15,260 nucleotides of DNA, taken from Sergeia podlipaevii. Taxonomy: Eukaryota; Euglenozoa; Kinetoplastea; Trypanosomatida; Trypanosomatidae. The DNA is taken from positions 1-15,260 of the forward strand of contig JASANZ010001789.1 of assembly GCA_030849805.1 (NCBI GenBank), given 5' to 3'. Position 1 is the stretch's first letter, and each line of letters starts with the position of its first letter. Positions 8,137 through 15,260 of this stretch are shown here, one piece after another. The notes below the pieces were generated by a model. The model was not told the origin of the DNA and searched no databases. It saw nothing but the letters and a program-made list of their open reading frames with translations. A program made the position numbers and the translations under genes.

Positions 8137-8390
8137 AAAATTTCCTCTTTTTGTTTTTGCAATACGTTCGTGTTGGTTTGTTTTTTTGTTTGTTTTTTTT
8201 GGATCAGATTTCACCTATTACTATTGTCACTATTTCTCTCCTCTCTTTGCATTTGTTTTGTTTGTTGAACTGTTTCCCCCCCCCCCTCCTCCTCCACTGA
8301 ATCTAGTAGCAGAACAACTGTGACTCGCGCAGTACATACACACACACTATTTAAACTCGTGAGGTATAGTACTCACATACACGTACATAT

Positions 8391-8409
8391 ACACACACAC
8401 ACACACACA
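8391..8409. repeat. (CA)n microsatellite
   Basis: This is an uninterrupted AC/CA dinucleotide run in the gap between genes 1 and 2. Confidence 0.85.
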
Positions 8410-8540
8410 AATAGGGCTTCAGTTGTTGCTGTTGTTGTGCTTCTCTATTTCTCTCTCTCCTTTGTGTACCTTTGCAAAGGGTGTCTGTGCCACTGAAAGA
8501 AGGTGTGTTTGCGTGTGTATATCTAGGTTTCTCATAAATA

Positions 8541-8570
8541 TCTATTTTTTTTTCTTTTTTTGGCATATAG
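8541..8570 (+). promoter_or_regulatory. Candidate spliced-leader acceptor for gene 2 (distal)
   Basis: A long T-rich pyrimidine run (8544-8561) is followed by GGCATATAG, the first AG being at 8569-8570. The resulting leader would be 107 bases and free of ATG. Confidence 0.5.
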
Positions 8571-8577
8571 CACGCTC

Positions 8578-8608
8578 GCCCCTTTCTTTCTTTTTTTTTT
8601 CTTTGGAG
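8578..8608 (+). promoter_or_regulatory. Candidate spliced-leader acceptor for gene 2 (proximal)
   Basis: A 27-base uninterrupted pyrimidine run (8578-8604) is followed by GGAG with the AG at 8607-8608. Use of this site gives a 69-base leader without ATG. It competes with the AG at 8569-8570; both may be used, as heterogeneous acceptors are common in trypanosomatids. Confidence 0.5.
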
Positions 8609-8677
8609 AAATCCATTTTTATCTTGATATCATCCTGTGTGAGAGTGCACAAACGGAAGTAATATAAATTATCACCA

Positions 8678-11600
8678 ATGGAAGAGCAGCAGTACCAACT
8701 ATTCCGCGACTTTTTGGTCAAGTGCTACACAGCTGGAAGGACGGTCGAGTCCACGTGCGACGATGCCCTTAGTCTTGAGCTCACCCTCCATGCTACTCTC
8801 AGCCCTATATTTCTCCAGCAGCAACAACTGCGTGTAGCGCAAGCATTGCAGCAGCGGTTACAAGCCCCACCCGGCACCTCAGCAGCAACTCAACAGCCAA
8901 AGTCATCTCTTCCTCCATCAGCATTAGAAGGAAGAGGAGCACTAGACACTGTCAACTGCAGCAGCAGCAGCGGTAGCAACGCAGTGCTGCAAAAACCTTC
9001 TTCTTCTTTATCTTCTTTACCAATCGGTGTGGTTCGTGCTCTACGCCGACAGCGAATGCGTGCGGAGGACGAGGAGGATGAGAAGGACGAGGAGGGTGAG
9101 GAGGCAGAGTCACTCACCGCTGGCAATTGCGTGCCAATGGATAGCGAGCTAGAAAGGAGGAAGGATAGCAGTGAGCCTTTAGCAAGTACATGGACAGCGC
9201 AGGGTCTTCTTCACTCTTCCGCCGCCGCCGCCTCCACCTTGACCACTCATACAACAACAAGAAGACATCACTTTGGCTCTCCATCTATGCTATCTTTGAC
9301 ACCAGCCACTGGTTCAAACCTCCAACAACATCCAGCTAGTGGATGCTTGTATAGATGGTGGTGGGGAGCTTCACAGCAACAGCAGCAGCAGCAGCACGAG
9401 GATCCAGATACTGTGAGTGGTGCAGGCTTCATTCCCGTAGGGTCTCTTGTGTCTCAGCTCCGTGCAGACACCAGCGGGGATGAGGCGGATTTTTCCGCGA
9501 TGATTAAGAAGTGCCCCTTGTGTGCAGTGCAGGTACTTCTCCAGGCGTGCTGGACAAATTTATCTCTGCTGCAGCGTCTCAGCGTGCTCAGCATTGCTCA
9601 TACAGGAGCTGCGCCACTGGCCATTCCACGTGCCATCTTGCCCAATTCACCGAGAGAGGCTCTGGTGCATGTCTATCATGTAAGTCAGAGACTGGCACAG
9701 CTGTCTTGGCAACTGGGACTAGCTGCCGTTGGTACTGCATACAGTGAGAGAAGCAGAGCCACCGCGTCTTCTTCCTCGGCAGGGGCGAGGGAGGCGGCAG
9801 CAGCAGCGACGTGGAGCAGCATATCCCTCTCACCATCCTCGGCCCCGCGTGACGGTACCTCTTGTTTTACCGCTGCCGTAATGAAAAAAAGCAGCAGCAG
9901 CAGCAACAGCAGCGATCATCATCTTGGTGATGTGGCGCATGCATGCTTTGCTCTTGCAGTAGCGCTGTTGCGTGCGATACCGCCCTTGTGGCCGGTGATG
10001 GCAAAGAAGCCGGCAATGCTGGCGCATGCACTTGAGCTTATTCACGAGGACGAAGAAGAGAAGAAGGAGGGAGCACAAGAAGGTGGCGTGCACGTAGCAG
10101 TGAGTGGTCTTGGTAGTAGGTCAAGTCAGCAGCAGCAGCAACAGACAACGTCAAGCCGACCTCGCATTGCAGATATCAATATAGTGTTGCGTTCCGCTTT
10201 GCTAGAGGCGTGTCTTGTTGGTTTTTCAACTGTGCAGAACTCATTAGCGACGCAATCTACACGCACAGCCACAGCAGCGCGGTCTCACAGTGCTCTATGT
10301 GTGCTTCACGACATAGCAGCGCGGCTTCACGAGGTGGAGGGAATTCAAAAGAAAGCAGCAAGTGGACGGAAAGAACACGTCAACTCTGGTGGTGGTGGTG
10401 GTGGTGGTGATGCCCATTGCCACCATCCAGCGGCGCAGATATATCGCATGGCGGAGGAGGCGTGGCACGCTCACCGCATGGGGGGAGGAGTCTCCTCCTC
10501 CTCCTCACCGGCCTCTGCCGACTTTGCTCGCAAGGACTCTGATGAGCTGGAATACTGCGAGCTCAAGGAGGTGCTGGTGCTGTTGTCTCTGTTTTTTGAC
10601 CTTGTGGAGTGGCGTGACGAGTATCATCATCGCTGTAAAGAAGGCGGCAGCAGCAGCGGAGCAGCGGCCAGTGATGATGATGATGGTGATGATGATATCA
10701 GAGGTGCTCGCATAGAGAGAGTGATTCGAGTGCATGTTATACCACACACAATGTTCTTGTGGACACACATGCGCAACTCGTCAGATGGCGCGGCGAGTAG
10801 TCGAGGGCGACGACTCTTGGCGCTCACGTGGCTGCTGAGGGCGGAGGCGACCCGCTTTATTTTTGCCCATCGGCACGGTAACAGTGGTAGTAGTGGTGGT
10901 GGTAGTGACAGTAAAGCGAGGGCAACGGCAGCGGTAGTGGTGGGAGGTAAGACAGCAACTGTAGAAACGCGAGATACTATTGGAAACGCTGATGGTTCTA
11001 TGGAAGGGGAAGCCAAAAAGAAGAAGGGTGACGTGGAGGCTCTCGAGCACCATCTAGTCTTTCTCAAGGAGGCCGCTAGAGCTGCTGTGCTCGAGTCCGA
11101 CGCGGCTCGCGAGTTTCTCGGTGTTTCCATGCTTCCTGCCACGATGATGGCGGTATCGGGGTCGCCGAAGACAGCTTCTTCGTTCTTTACGGGCAGCAGC
11201 AGTAATGGTAGCGCTAGCGCTGCCTTTGGCCAGGGCTGCATACCATGGAGAATACCTGTCCCACGTAGTAGTAGTAGCAGCAGTAGTACCACTAATAATG
11301 CATGCAAATCCACTGCCAGCGCATTAGATGATGATGATGATGTCGGTGAGGAGGACGAAAGAGAGACGGACACGACGAACATGGCCCTCTTGCCTCTGCT
11401 GTGGATGCGCGTATGGCTGGTGCTGGGCACTCCGATCTTTGCGCACGCCGTGGTCCATGTCTTGGCTGCGGGTGCTGGCAGTAGCAGAGACAGTGCGAAG
11501 AGCGATGATGAGGCTGGAGAGTGGAAGGGCGACGAGGAGGAGGGCAAGCGTAGGTTCTCACACAGCATCGAGGATGCAGTACAGCCACAAGACAAGAAAT

Positions 11601-13243
11601 TAGATCTCCAGCAAAGGAGTAATAATACTACTACTACGACGACTACGACGACGACAACGACGGCCACTAGCAGCAGTACCACGGCGAAGGGCAAGAGCAG
11701 AAGTAACGGCAGCTCACCTGCCTCTGGAAACTCTCTCCGCAAAACCAAGCCCACCACATCCTCCACAAGCGCTGGGTCTGCATCGCTGTCAGGAGAAGAA
11801 AAGAAAACCCGCAAGGCGGAGCTCGCTGAGCAGGCACGCATAAAGGCGGAGCGGCAGCGAGGAGTGCGCCTTGTGAAGGCAGTAGACACGCTCTACTACA
11901 CTTGTGTTAGTCGCGAGGATAGAAGCCGAGATGAAAAGTACCAGCAGAGACAGCAGCAGCAACGCATCGCCTTCTGGTGGCGCTGGAGGTGCTTGATTGC
12001 GCAAGAGATGGAGTCCCTCCTGGATGGCAACAGTGTGTATGAGGCGCAGCTGGGACTCCTGCAGTCCACACCACTATCCCTGCCACCATCGGCATTGTCT
12101 TGCCTATCTTCCTCTCCTTATACTGTTGCTGCTGCTTCTTCTTTCCAGCTGCCTGCTGGGTTCTCTGAAAGGGCCAAGACATCACCACCACTGCAGGAGT
12201 CTGAGAAGGAGATGATTGCCCTACCACGTCATCCGGGACGGCAGCAGCAGCATGTATCTCGCGCGTACAGGCGGTTGATACACGTACTCACGCGCGGAGG
12301 AAAGTTTCAGCAGGACGGGTATGCCACTCGTCATGAAAAGGTTGCGGCGCTTCCACCCTTGATAGGGGCCTTGAGTAGAGACTACCCGCTGTACAGCAGC
12401 GCTGAAGAGGCTTTCAAGGGCTACTTCAATGTGGATGCTCTTTTCTTAGATGGAGCTAATGAAAAGAACACTTTCACTACGGCAGCCGCCACCACTGCCT
12501 CCACAGGAACACGTGTGGCGAGGCAAGAAAGGGAGGAAGAAGCGCTAGGGGATGCAGACACCGCTAGGGATGGCATTGGCGGTCGTCTTACCTTCAGCAT
12601 TGTCTGCGCACCCACCGCGATCGCAAGCAAGACGCAAGTGGGGTGTCAGGTGGCTCGATATGCTACACAGCAGCTTCCAGCGCCTCGTCAAAGCCGTATC
12701 CTCCGCCCTTCGGTTACACGCCGTAAGCACGGGGAGGAGGGTCAAAAGAAGGAGGTCATTATTGCTGACTCAAGCCTTTCTGGAGATGTCGCAGCAGCAA
12801 CGACAATGTTGTTGCCCGTATCTTCGTCTCGTAGTGACGCGCACTCGAATTTCTCTTTACCACCGCCCGCTGTTGCTATTGCTGTTGGTGCTGGTGCTGC
12901 CTCAGAGAGATGTATTCCCGCTCTATTTGATGAAGATGCAACACCACACACACCCCAGCAGAGACAACCGCCCCTTCACCAAAGTGTTGGAGAGCAACAT
13001 TTAACCCAAGGAGGAGGAGGAGGAGGAGGGCCTGACGTTTTGGTCCCTCGCAGCGCTAGGAGCACCACCACCACTAGTGTAGTGCTTCCTCAGCTGTCCT
13101 CAGGGGGCAGCGGCGGTAACCCGTGCAGGCGCAAAGCCAGCGATACGATGACCAGCGAAAGCAATGGGAAAGTGCTCGTCGCTGGTACTATGCAGCGTCA
13201 GCCTTTGCTGGTAAAGAAGAAAGAGAACACGAACGTGGCGTGA
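8678..13243 (+). CDS. Large conserved-type hypothetical protein, helical blocks
   Basis: The 1,521-residue protein is not recognised. An in-frame TAA six codons upstream (8660-8662) makes the ATG at 8678 the natural start. Ordered, mostly helical-looking blocks alternate with low-complexity inserts. Blocks lie at about 1-60, 272-358 (MIKKCPLCAVQVLLQACW, one CxxC only), 421-464, 497-562, about 620-655 (LKEVLVLLSLFFDLVEW), 678-735, 785-820, 901-935 (very hydrophobic, MALLPLLWMRVWLVLG), 1042-1132 (charged coiled-coil-like, then FWWRWR) and 1191-1263. Inserts include several Gln and Ser runs, a Gly7 encoded by GGT repeats near 10388, a Thr12 run near 11629, acidic patches and a Gly-rich stretch near 13010. 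The last 250 residues are disordered. An alpha-solenoid scaffold interrupted by inserts is possible; the hydrophobic block at 901-935 could instead be a membrane helix. No catalytic motif was found. Confidence 0.85.
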   Translation: MEEQQYQLFRDFLVKCYTAGRTVESTCDDALSLELTLHATLSPIFLQQQQLRVAQALQQRLQAPPGTSAATQQPKSSLPPSALEGRGALDTVNCSSSSGSNAVLQKPSSSLSSLPIGVVRALRRQRMRAEDEEDEKDEEGEEAESLTAGNCVPMDSELERRKDSSEPLASTWTAQGLLHSSAAAASTLTTHTTTRRHHFGSPSMLSLTPATGSNLQQHPASGCLYRWWWGASQQQQQQQHEDPDTVSGAGFIPVGSLVSQLRADTSGDEADFSAMIKKCPLCAVQVLLQACWTNLSLLQRLSVLSIAHTGAAPLAIPRAILPNSPREALVHVYHVSQRLAQLSWQLGLAAVGTAYSERSRATASSSSAGAREAAAAATWSSISLSPSSAPRDGTSCFTAAVMKKSSSSSNSSDHHLGDVAHACFALAVALLRAIPPLWPVMAKKPAMLAHALELIHEDEEEKKEGAQEGGVHVAVSGLGSRSSQQQQQQTTSSRPRIADINIVLRSALLEACLVGFSTVQNSLATQSTRTATAARSHSALCVLHDIAARLHEVEGIQKKAASGRKEHVNSGGGGGGGDAHCHHPAAQIYRMAEEAWHAHRMGGGVSSSSSPASADFARKDSDELEYCELKEVLVLLSLFFDLVEWRDEYHHRCKEGGSSSGAAASDDDDGDDDIRGARIERVIRVHVIPHTMFLWTHMRNSSDGAASSRGRRLLALTWLLRAEATRFIFAHRHGNSGSSGGGSDSKARATAAVVVGGKTATVETRDTIGNADGSMEGEAKKKKGDVEALEHHLVFLKEAARAAVLESDAAREFLGVSMLPATMMAVSGSPKTASSFFTGSSSNGSASAAFGQGCIPWRIPVPRSSSSSSSTTNNACKSTASALDDDDDVGEEDERETDTTNMALLPLLWMRVWLVLGTPIFAHAVVHVLAAGAGSSRDSAKSDDEAGEWKGDEEEGKRRFSHSIEDAVQPQDKKLDLQQRSNNTTTTTTTTTTTTATSSSTTAKGKSRSNGSSPASGNSLRKTKPTTSSTSAGSASLSGEEKKTRKAELAEQARIKAERQRGVRLVKAVDTLYYTCVSREDRSRDEKYQQRQQQQRIAFWWRWRCLIAQEMESLLDGNSVYEAQLGLLQSTPLSLPPSALSCLSSSPYTVAAASSFQLPAGFSERAKTSPPLQESEKEMIALPRHPGRQQQHVSRAYRRLIHVLTRGGKFQQDGYATRHEKVAALPPLIGALSRDYPLYSSAEEAFKGYFNVDALFLDGANEKNTFTTAAATTASTGTRVARQEREEEALGDADTARDGIGGRLTFSIVCAPTAIASKTQVGCQVARYATQQLPAPRQSRILRPSVTRRKHGEEGQKKEVIIADSSLSGDVAAATTMLLPVSSSRSDAHSNFSLPPPAVAIAVGAGAASERCIPALFDEDATPHTPQQRQPPLHQSVGEQHLTQGGGGGGGPDVLVPRSARSTTTTSVVLPQLSSGGSGGNPCRRKASDTMTSESNGKVLVAGTMQRQPLLVKKKENTNVA

Positions 13244-13661
13244 TGAACATTGTTTAGGGAGAGATAGTGTGACGATTGTATCGACACCGATACATACACA
13301 CACGAGAAGAAGAAATACGGCTGACACGTTTTGTCATCTTTCTTTTCTCTTTTTTCATGGAGGTTTCGGGTGGGGGAGTGGATGATTGTCGGTAAATACT
13401 GGCATAGCATGCTTCTATGTGCTACACCAATAGGCAGCCACAACACACACACATGTACACTAAGACTCGCTGATATCGTCGCTTAAGCTATTAAGAGAAA
13501 TAGCCCGGAGGAATATCATGTTTGCTTTTTCTTTTCTGTTTTCTTCTTTACATTCGCACACATGCAGGTGCACATACAAAAGAGATATGTATAAAGCAAC
13601 AATAGTAAATATGCTTTTTTTTTTCGTGTGTGTACGTGATGACTGGTATACATAGCGGCAC

Positions 13662-13686
13662 ATGAGATATCAGTTTTTTATCTCAT
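13662..13686 (+). other. Perfect 8-bp inverted repeat in the gene 2 3' flank
   Basis: ATGAGATA (13662-13669) and TATCTCAT (13679-13686) pair perfectly around a nine-base loop rich in T. The stem is AT-rich and short, so it may be chance, but it abuts the (CT)n/(TA)n block. As RNA it would form a small stem-loop in the 3' UTR. Confidence 0.4.
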
Positions 13687-13730
13687 CTCTCTCTCTCTCT
13701 CTCTCTACATATATATATATATATATATAT
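13686..13730. repeat. Adjacent (CT)n and (TA)n microsatellites
   Basis: A CT run (13686-13706) passes through ACA-T into an uninterrupted AT run (13709-13730). Both are likely length-variable. The TA run can fold on itself. Confidence 0.85.
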
Positions 13731-13770
13731 GTGGATGAACATTAAATATTGTATGTTGATGCCGCTCACA

Positions 13771-13775
13771 CCCTT

Positions 13776-13811
<36 letters not shown>

Positions 13812-13862
13812 ACTATCTCGTATTTACAAACCTACATATACGCACTTTGCTTTGCAAAGCAG
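13771..13862 (+). promoter_or_regulatory. Candidate spliced-leader acceptor for gene 3 (distal)
   Basis: A 41-base pyrimidine run, mostly (CT)n, ends at 13811. The first AG after it is at 13858-13859, then a CAG at 13860-13862, a spacing typical of trypanosomatid trans-splice sites. The leader would be about 355 bases with no ATG. Confidence 0.5.
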
Positions 13863-14000
13863 AAATAGTTAAAAGCAACAAAAAAAAAAAGAAGAGAAAG
13901 AGAACTCTGACAAAAAAAACATTTATACCACTTCCTCATTATCTTCACATATTGTCAGTATAGAGAGAGAGCGTTGAGTCGCGTGCAGCTGGTGTGAATT

Positions 14001-14051
14001 TTTTTTTTTGGTTTTCTTTTAGCTTATTTTTCCTTTTTTTCTATCTCTTAG
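14001..14051 (+). promoter_or_regulatory. Candidate spliced-leader acceptor for gene 3 (proximal)
   Basis: T-rich runs at 14000-14020 and 14027-14049 precede AGs at 14021-14022 and 14050-14051 (the latter TATCTCTTAG). The second would give a leader of 166 bases, again without ATG. Which of the distal and proximal sites dominates cannot be told by eye. Confidence 0.5.
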
Positions 14052-14217
14052 TCACATCTGTATTAGGGACTTTTTCTTTAAAAAAAAAAAAAAAAGAAGA
14101 AACAACGGACATCACAAACACAGCGATAGAGAATTTGCTCACATAGCATCAGCAACACACATCGCACACGCAACAAGAAAAAAAAAATCACGCAAGTGTA
14201 GTCTAGCTAAGCTTATT

Positions 14218-14922
14218 ATGATGATGAGAGCCACTTCTCTCTGTCTTGCTCGACTTTGTCGAGGCGGCAGTAGCAGCAGCAGCTTAGCTTCGTATGCTCT
14301 CTTTCCTCACCACTTCTCCTCCTATTCTTCTTCTTCTTTATGGGTGACTTCTACATCAACACTATCACCCACACTTGCGCTGTGCTGTCCGCGCGCTCTA
14401 TGCTCGACAACTGCAGCTGCCGCTAGTGCTACTGCCAAACGAACAGCGGCGACCGCCGCGGCCACAGCGCGCTCAGAGAAAAAGCAGGAGGAGGGAACCA
14501 CCATCTCCACAAGACAACAGCAAGAGCAGAGTATACACATTGACCCGAAGCGGCTTCCTAGTACGATTCCAGGCATCACGCAGGAGGAGCTCGCGGCGAA
14601 ACTGAGCGCGTACCACACTGCAGCGGTCAAGCACGCCGATCAAGTCTCCGTCAAAGCTGTTGCGGCGGAGGTAGACGCCATGCGTCGCTCCCTCACCACA
14701 GAGGACTTCGCTGAATACATGAGGAAGCTAGAGCAGAGCAACCTCAGGAGCGCGAAGGAGTCCGCCAAGTTAGCGGCGATGTCGCCTACAGAGCTGCATC
14801 GATATCAGATGAAGGAGCGGCGGAAGCAAGTGCGGTATGAGTGGTATAAGGTCTTTATGCTAACTGTAGTGTTCTTTGGCAGTATCTTCTTTATCTTCTT
14901 CTTTTTCATCTTCTTTGCGTAA
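14218..14922 (+). CDS. Probable mitochondrial inner-membrane protein, unassigned
   Basis: The 234-residue protein starts with three consecutive Met codons (14218, 14221, 14224), so the exact start is uncertain by one or two residues. Residues 1-86 hold no Asp or Glu but are rich in Ser, Ala, Leu and Arg, as in a mitochondrial presequence. A helical, charged region follows (about 110-210; ITQEELAAKLSAYHTAAVKH; LTTEDFAEYMRKLEQSN; MSPTELHRYQMKERRKQ). A single membrane segment ends the protein (about 212-233), in which 10 of the last 16 residues are Phe. The basic stretch before the helix (KERRKQVRYEWYK) would favour that side staying in the matrix. Size and layout resemble small lineage-specific respiratory-complex or membrane-assembly subunits of trypanosomatids, but I cannot name it. 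Confidence 0.8.
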   Translation: MMMRATSLCLARLCRGGSSSSSLASYALFPHHFSSYSSSSLWVTSTSTLSPTLALCCPRALCSTTAAAASATAKRTAATAAATARSEKKQEEGTTISTRQQQEQSIHIDPKRLPSTIPGITQEELAAKLSAYHTAAVKHADQVSVKAVAAEVDAMRRSLTTEDFAEYMRKLEQSNLRSAKESAKLAAMSPTELHRYQMKERRKQVRYEWYKVFMLTVVFFGSIFFIFFFFIFFA

Positions 14923-15260
14923 AAGAGAGAGAATATATATGTATACATATATATATATATAGATGAACACGAGAACCAAAGAAAAAGAAAGGAGGAGGGA
15001 AGGAGAGATAGAGAAATGGGGGAAAAATATATATATATAGGAAGATGACAAGAATACATGTGACCCGGTAGGGGTTTTTTTTTACTGGATCTTCCCTCTG
15101 TGTTTACACATGGTCTTTATATATACCGAATGAACCATAATGTCTAGTTGTGTGTGTGTGAGAGAGTGTATTTTATTTTCTTATTACTATTGTTTCACAT
15201 TCAAAAGAAAAAAACGCAGGCCTCTCCTTCTTAATCTGATTCCCACGTTCACACGTGCAT
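14923..15260 (+). other. 3' flank of gene 3, window end
   Basis: No gene is seen. TA-rich microsatellites lie at 14933-14960 (including a 22-base perfect palindrome centred on GTATAC, 14933-14954) and about 15026-15039. A purine-rich stretch (14970-15025), a T9 run near 15075 and a GT run near 15150-15160 follow. ATGs occur up to 15140-15142, then none until the end, which may be where the next leader zone begins. Confidence 0.45.

Larger units (their letters stand above)
8137..8677 (+). promoter_or_regulatory. ATG-free trans-splicing and leader zone of gene 2
   Basis: These 541 bases contain no ATG on the + strand. They contain several pyrimidine-tract plus AG units: a T-rich run at about 8176-8200 with AG at 8206-8207, a C11 run at 8276-8286 with a CT-rich tail, a CT-rich run near 8440-8472, and two strong runs near the start codon. 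A (CA)n microsatellite lies at 8391-8409. No gene is seen. Confidence 0.5.
13244..13761 (+). other. Probable 3' UTR of gene 2
   Basis: No gene is seen in these 518 bases. They hold about 16 ATG triplets, then none for the next 456 bases. Contents include a short perfect hairpin (13662-13686), a (CT)n run and a (TA)n run. Reverse-strand frames across this stretch are low complexity and are not supported. Confidence 0.5.
13762..14217 (+). promoter_or_regulatory. ATG-free trans-splicing and leader zone of gene 3
   Basis: These 456 bases have no ATG on the + strand. They open with the longest pure pyrimidine run in the window (13771-13811) and contain A11 (13880-13890), a T-rich run at about 14000-14020, a second T-rich run at 14027-14049 and A16 (14080-14095). 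Several AGs follow the pyrimidine runs. No gene is seen. Confidence 0.5.

Noticed and set aside
7595..8300. Several overlapping + strand frames of 70-126 codons between genes 1 and 2
   Set aside because: All are Phe/Leu/Ser/Cys strings from T-rich DNA, overlap each other in different frames and lack plausible start contexts. They are treated as UTR.
9512..9523. CPLC in gene 2 as a zinc finger
   Set aside because: Only one CxxC pair is present, with no second Cys/His pair at a suitable distance.
10627..11889. A 420-codon open frame on the - strand, antisense to gene 2
   Set aside because: It lies wholly inside gene 2, translates to Leu/Ser/Val homopolymer strings mirrored from Ser/Gly/acidic codons, and has no leader signal of its own. 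The + strand frame is 1,521 codons with in-frame upstream stop and acceptors. Compositional bias explains the antisense frame.
14933..14954. 22-base perfect palindrome just after gene 3 as a terminator or protein-binding site
   Set aside because: It is an AT microsatellite interrupted by GTATAC, and such palindromes arise automatically in (TA)n DNA. Kinetoplastid genes do not end at bacterial-type terminators.
1..15260. tRNA, snRNA or other RNA genes in the gaps
   Set aside because: I looked for A-box and B-box type sequences (such as GGTTCGA) and for GC-rich folded segments in the gaps and found none. A tRNA or covariance-model scan would be decisive.

Overview
The window looks like part of a polycistronic gene cluster from a kinetoplastid protist, most likely a trypanosomatid. 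The evidence is three long intronless reading frames on the same (+) strand, separated by roughly 1 kb gaps. These gaps are crowded with (CA)n, (CT)n, (TA)n, poly(T) and poly(A) tracts, and each start codon is preceded by polypyrimidine-tract-plus-AG signals of the kind used for spliced-leader trans-splicing. No bacterial ribosome sites, operon-tight spacing, introns, tRNAs, transposons or CRISPR arrays are seen. The genus cannot be fixed by eye. The many homopolymer runs in the proteins and the microsatellite-rich gaps would fit Leishmania and its relatives, but this is an inference.

Layout: 1-308 is probably the 3' UTR of an unseen upstream + strand gene, and 309-985 is the leader and trans-splicing zone of gene 1. 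Gene 1 (986-7576) encodes a 2,196-residue F-box protein. Its F-box lies at residues 346-395, and a folded-looking C-terminal region covers about 1916-2196. Between them are some 1,500 residues of low-complexity acidic, basic, Gln, Asn, His and Ser tracts. After its 3' UTR (7577-8136) and an ATG-free leader zone (8137-8677) comes gene 2 (8678-13243). It encodes a 1,521-residue protein of unknown function, built of predicted helical blocks split by low-complexity inserts. After another 3' UTR (13244-13761) and ATG-free leader zone (13762-14217) comes gene 3 (14218-14922). It encodes a 234-residue protein with a mitochondrial-type N-terminus and a single very Phe-rich C-terminal membrane segment. 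The window ends in its 3' flank.

Neighbouring genes in kinetoplastid clusters usually share transcription, not function, so no common pathway is claimed. The strongest structural observation is that each gap splits sharply into an ATG-rich upstream part and an ATG-free downstream part. Gaps 2 and 3 hold 16 and 16 ATGs, then none for 541 and 456 bases. The first gap holds 8 ATGs, then one in 677 bases, and that one reads Met-Asp-stop. This appears to mark the limits of the 5' leaders. I found no convincing new defence, mobile or catalytic system here.
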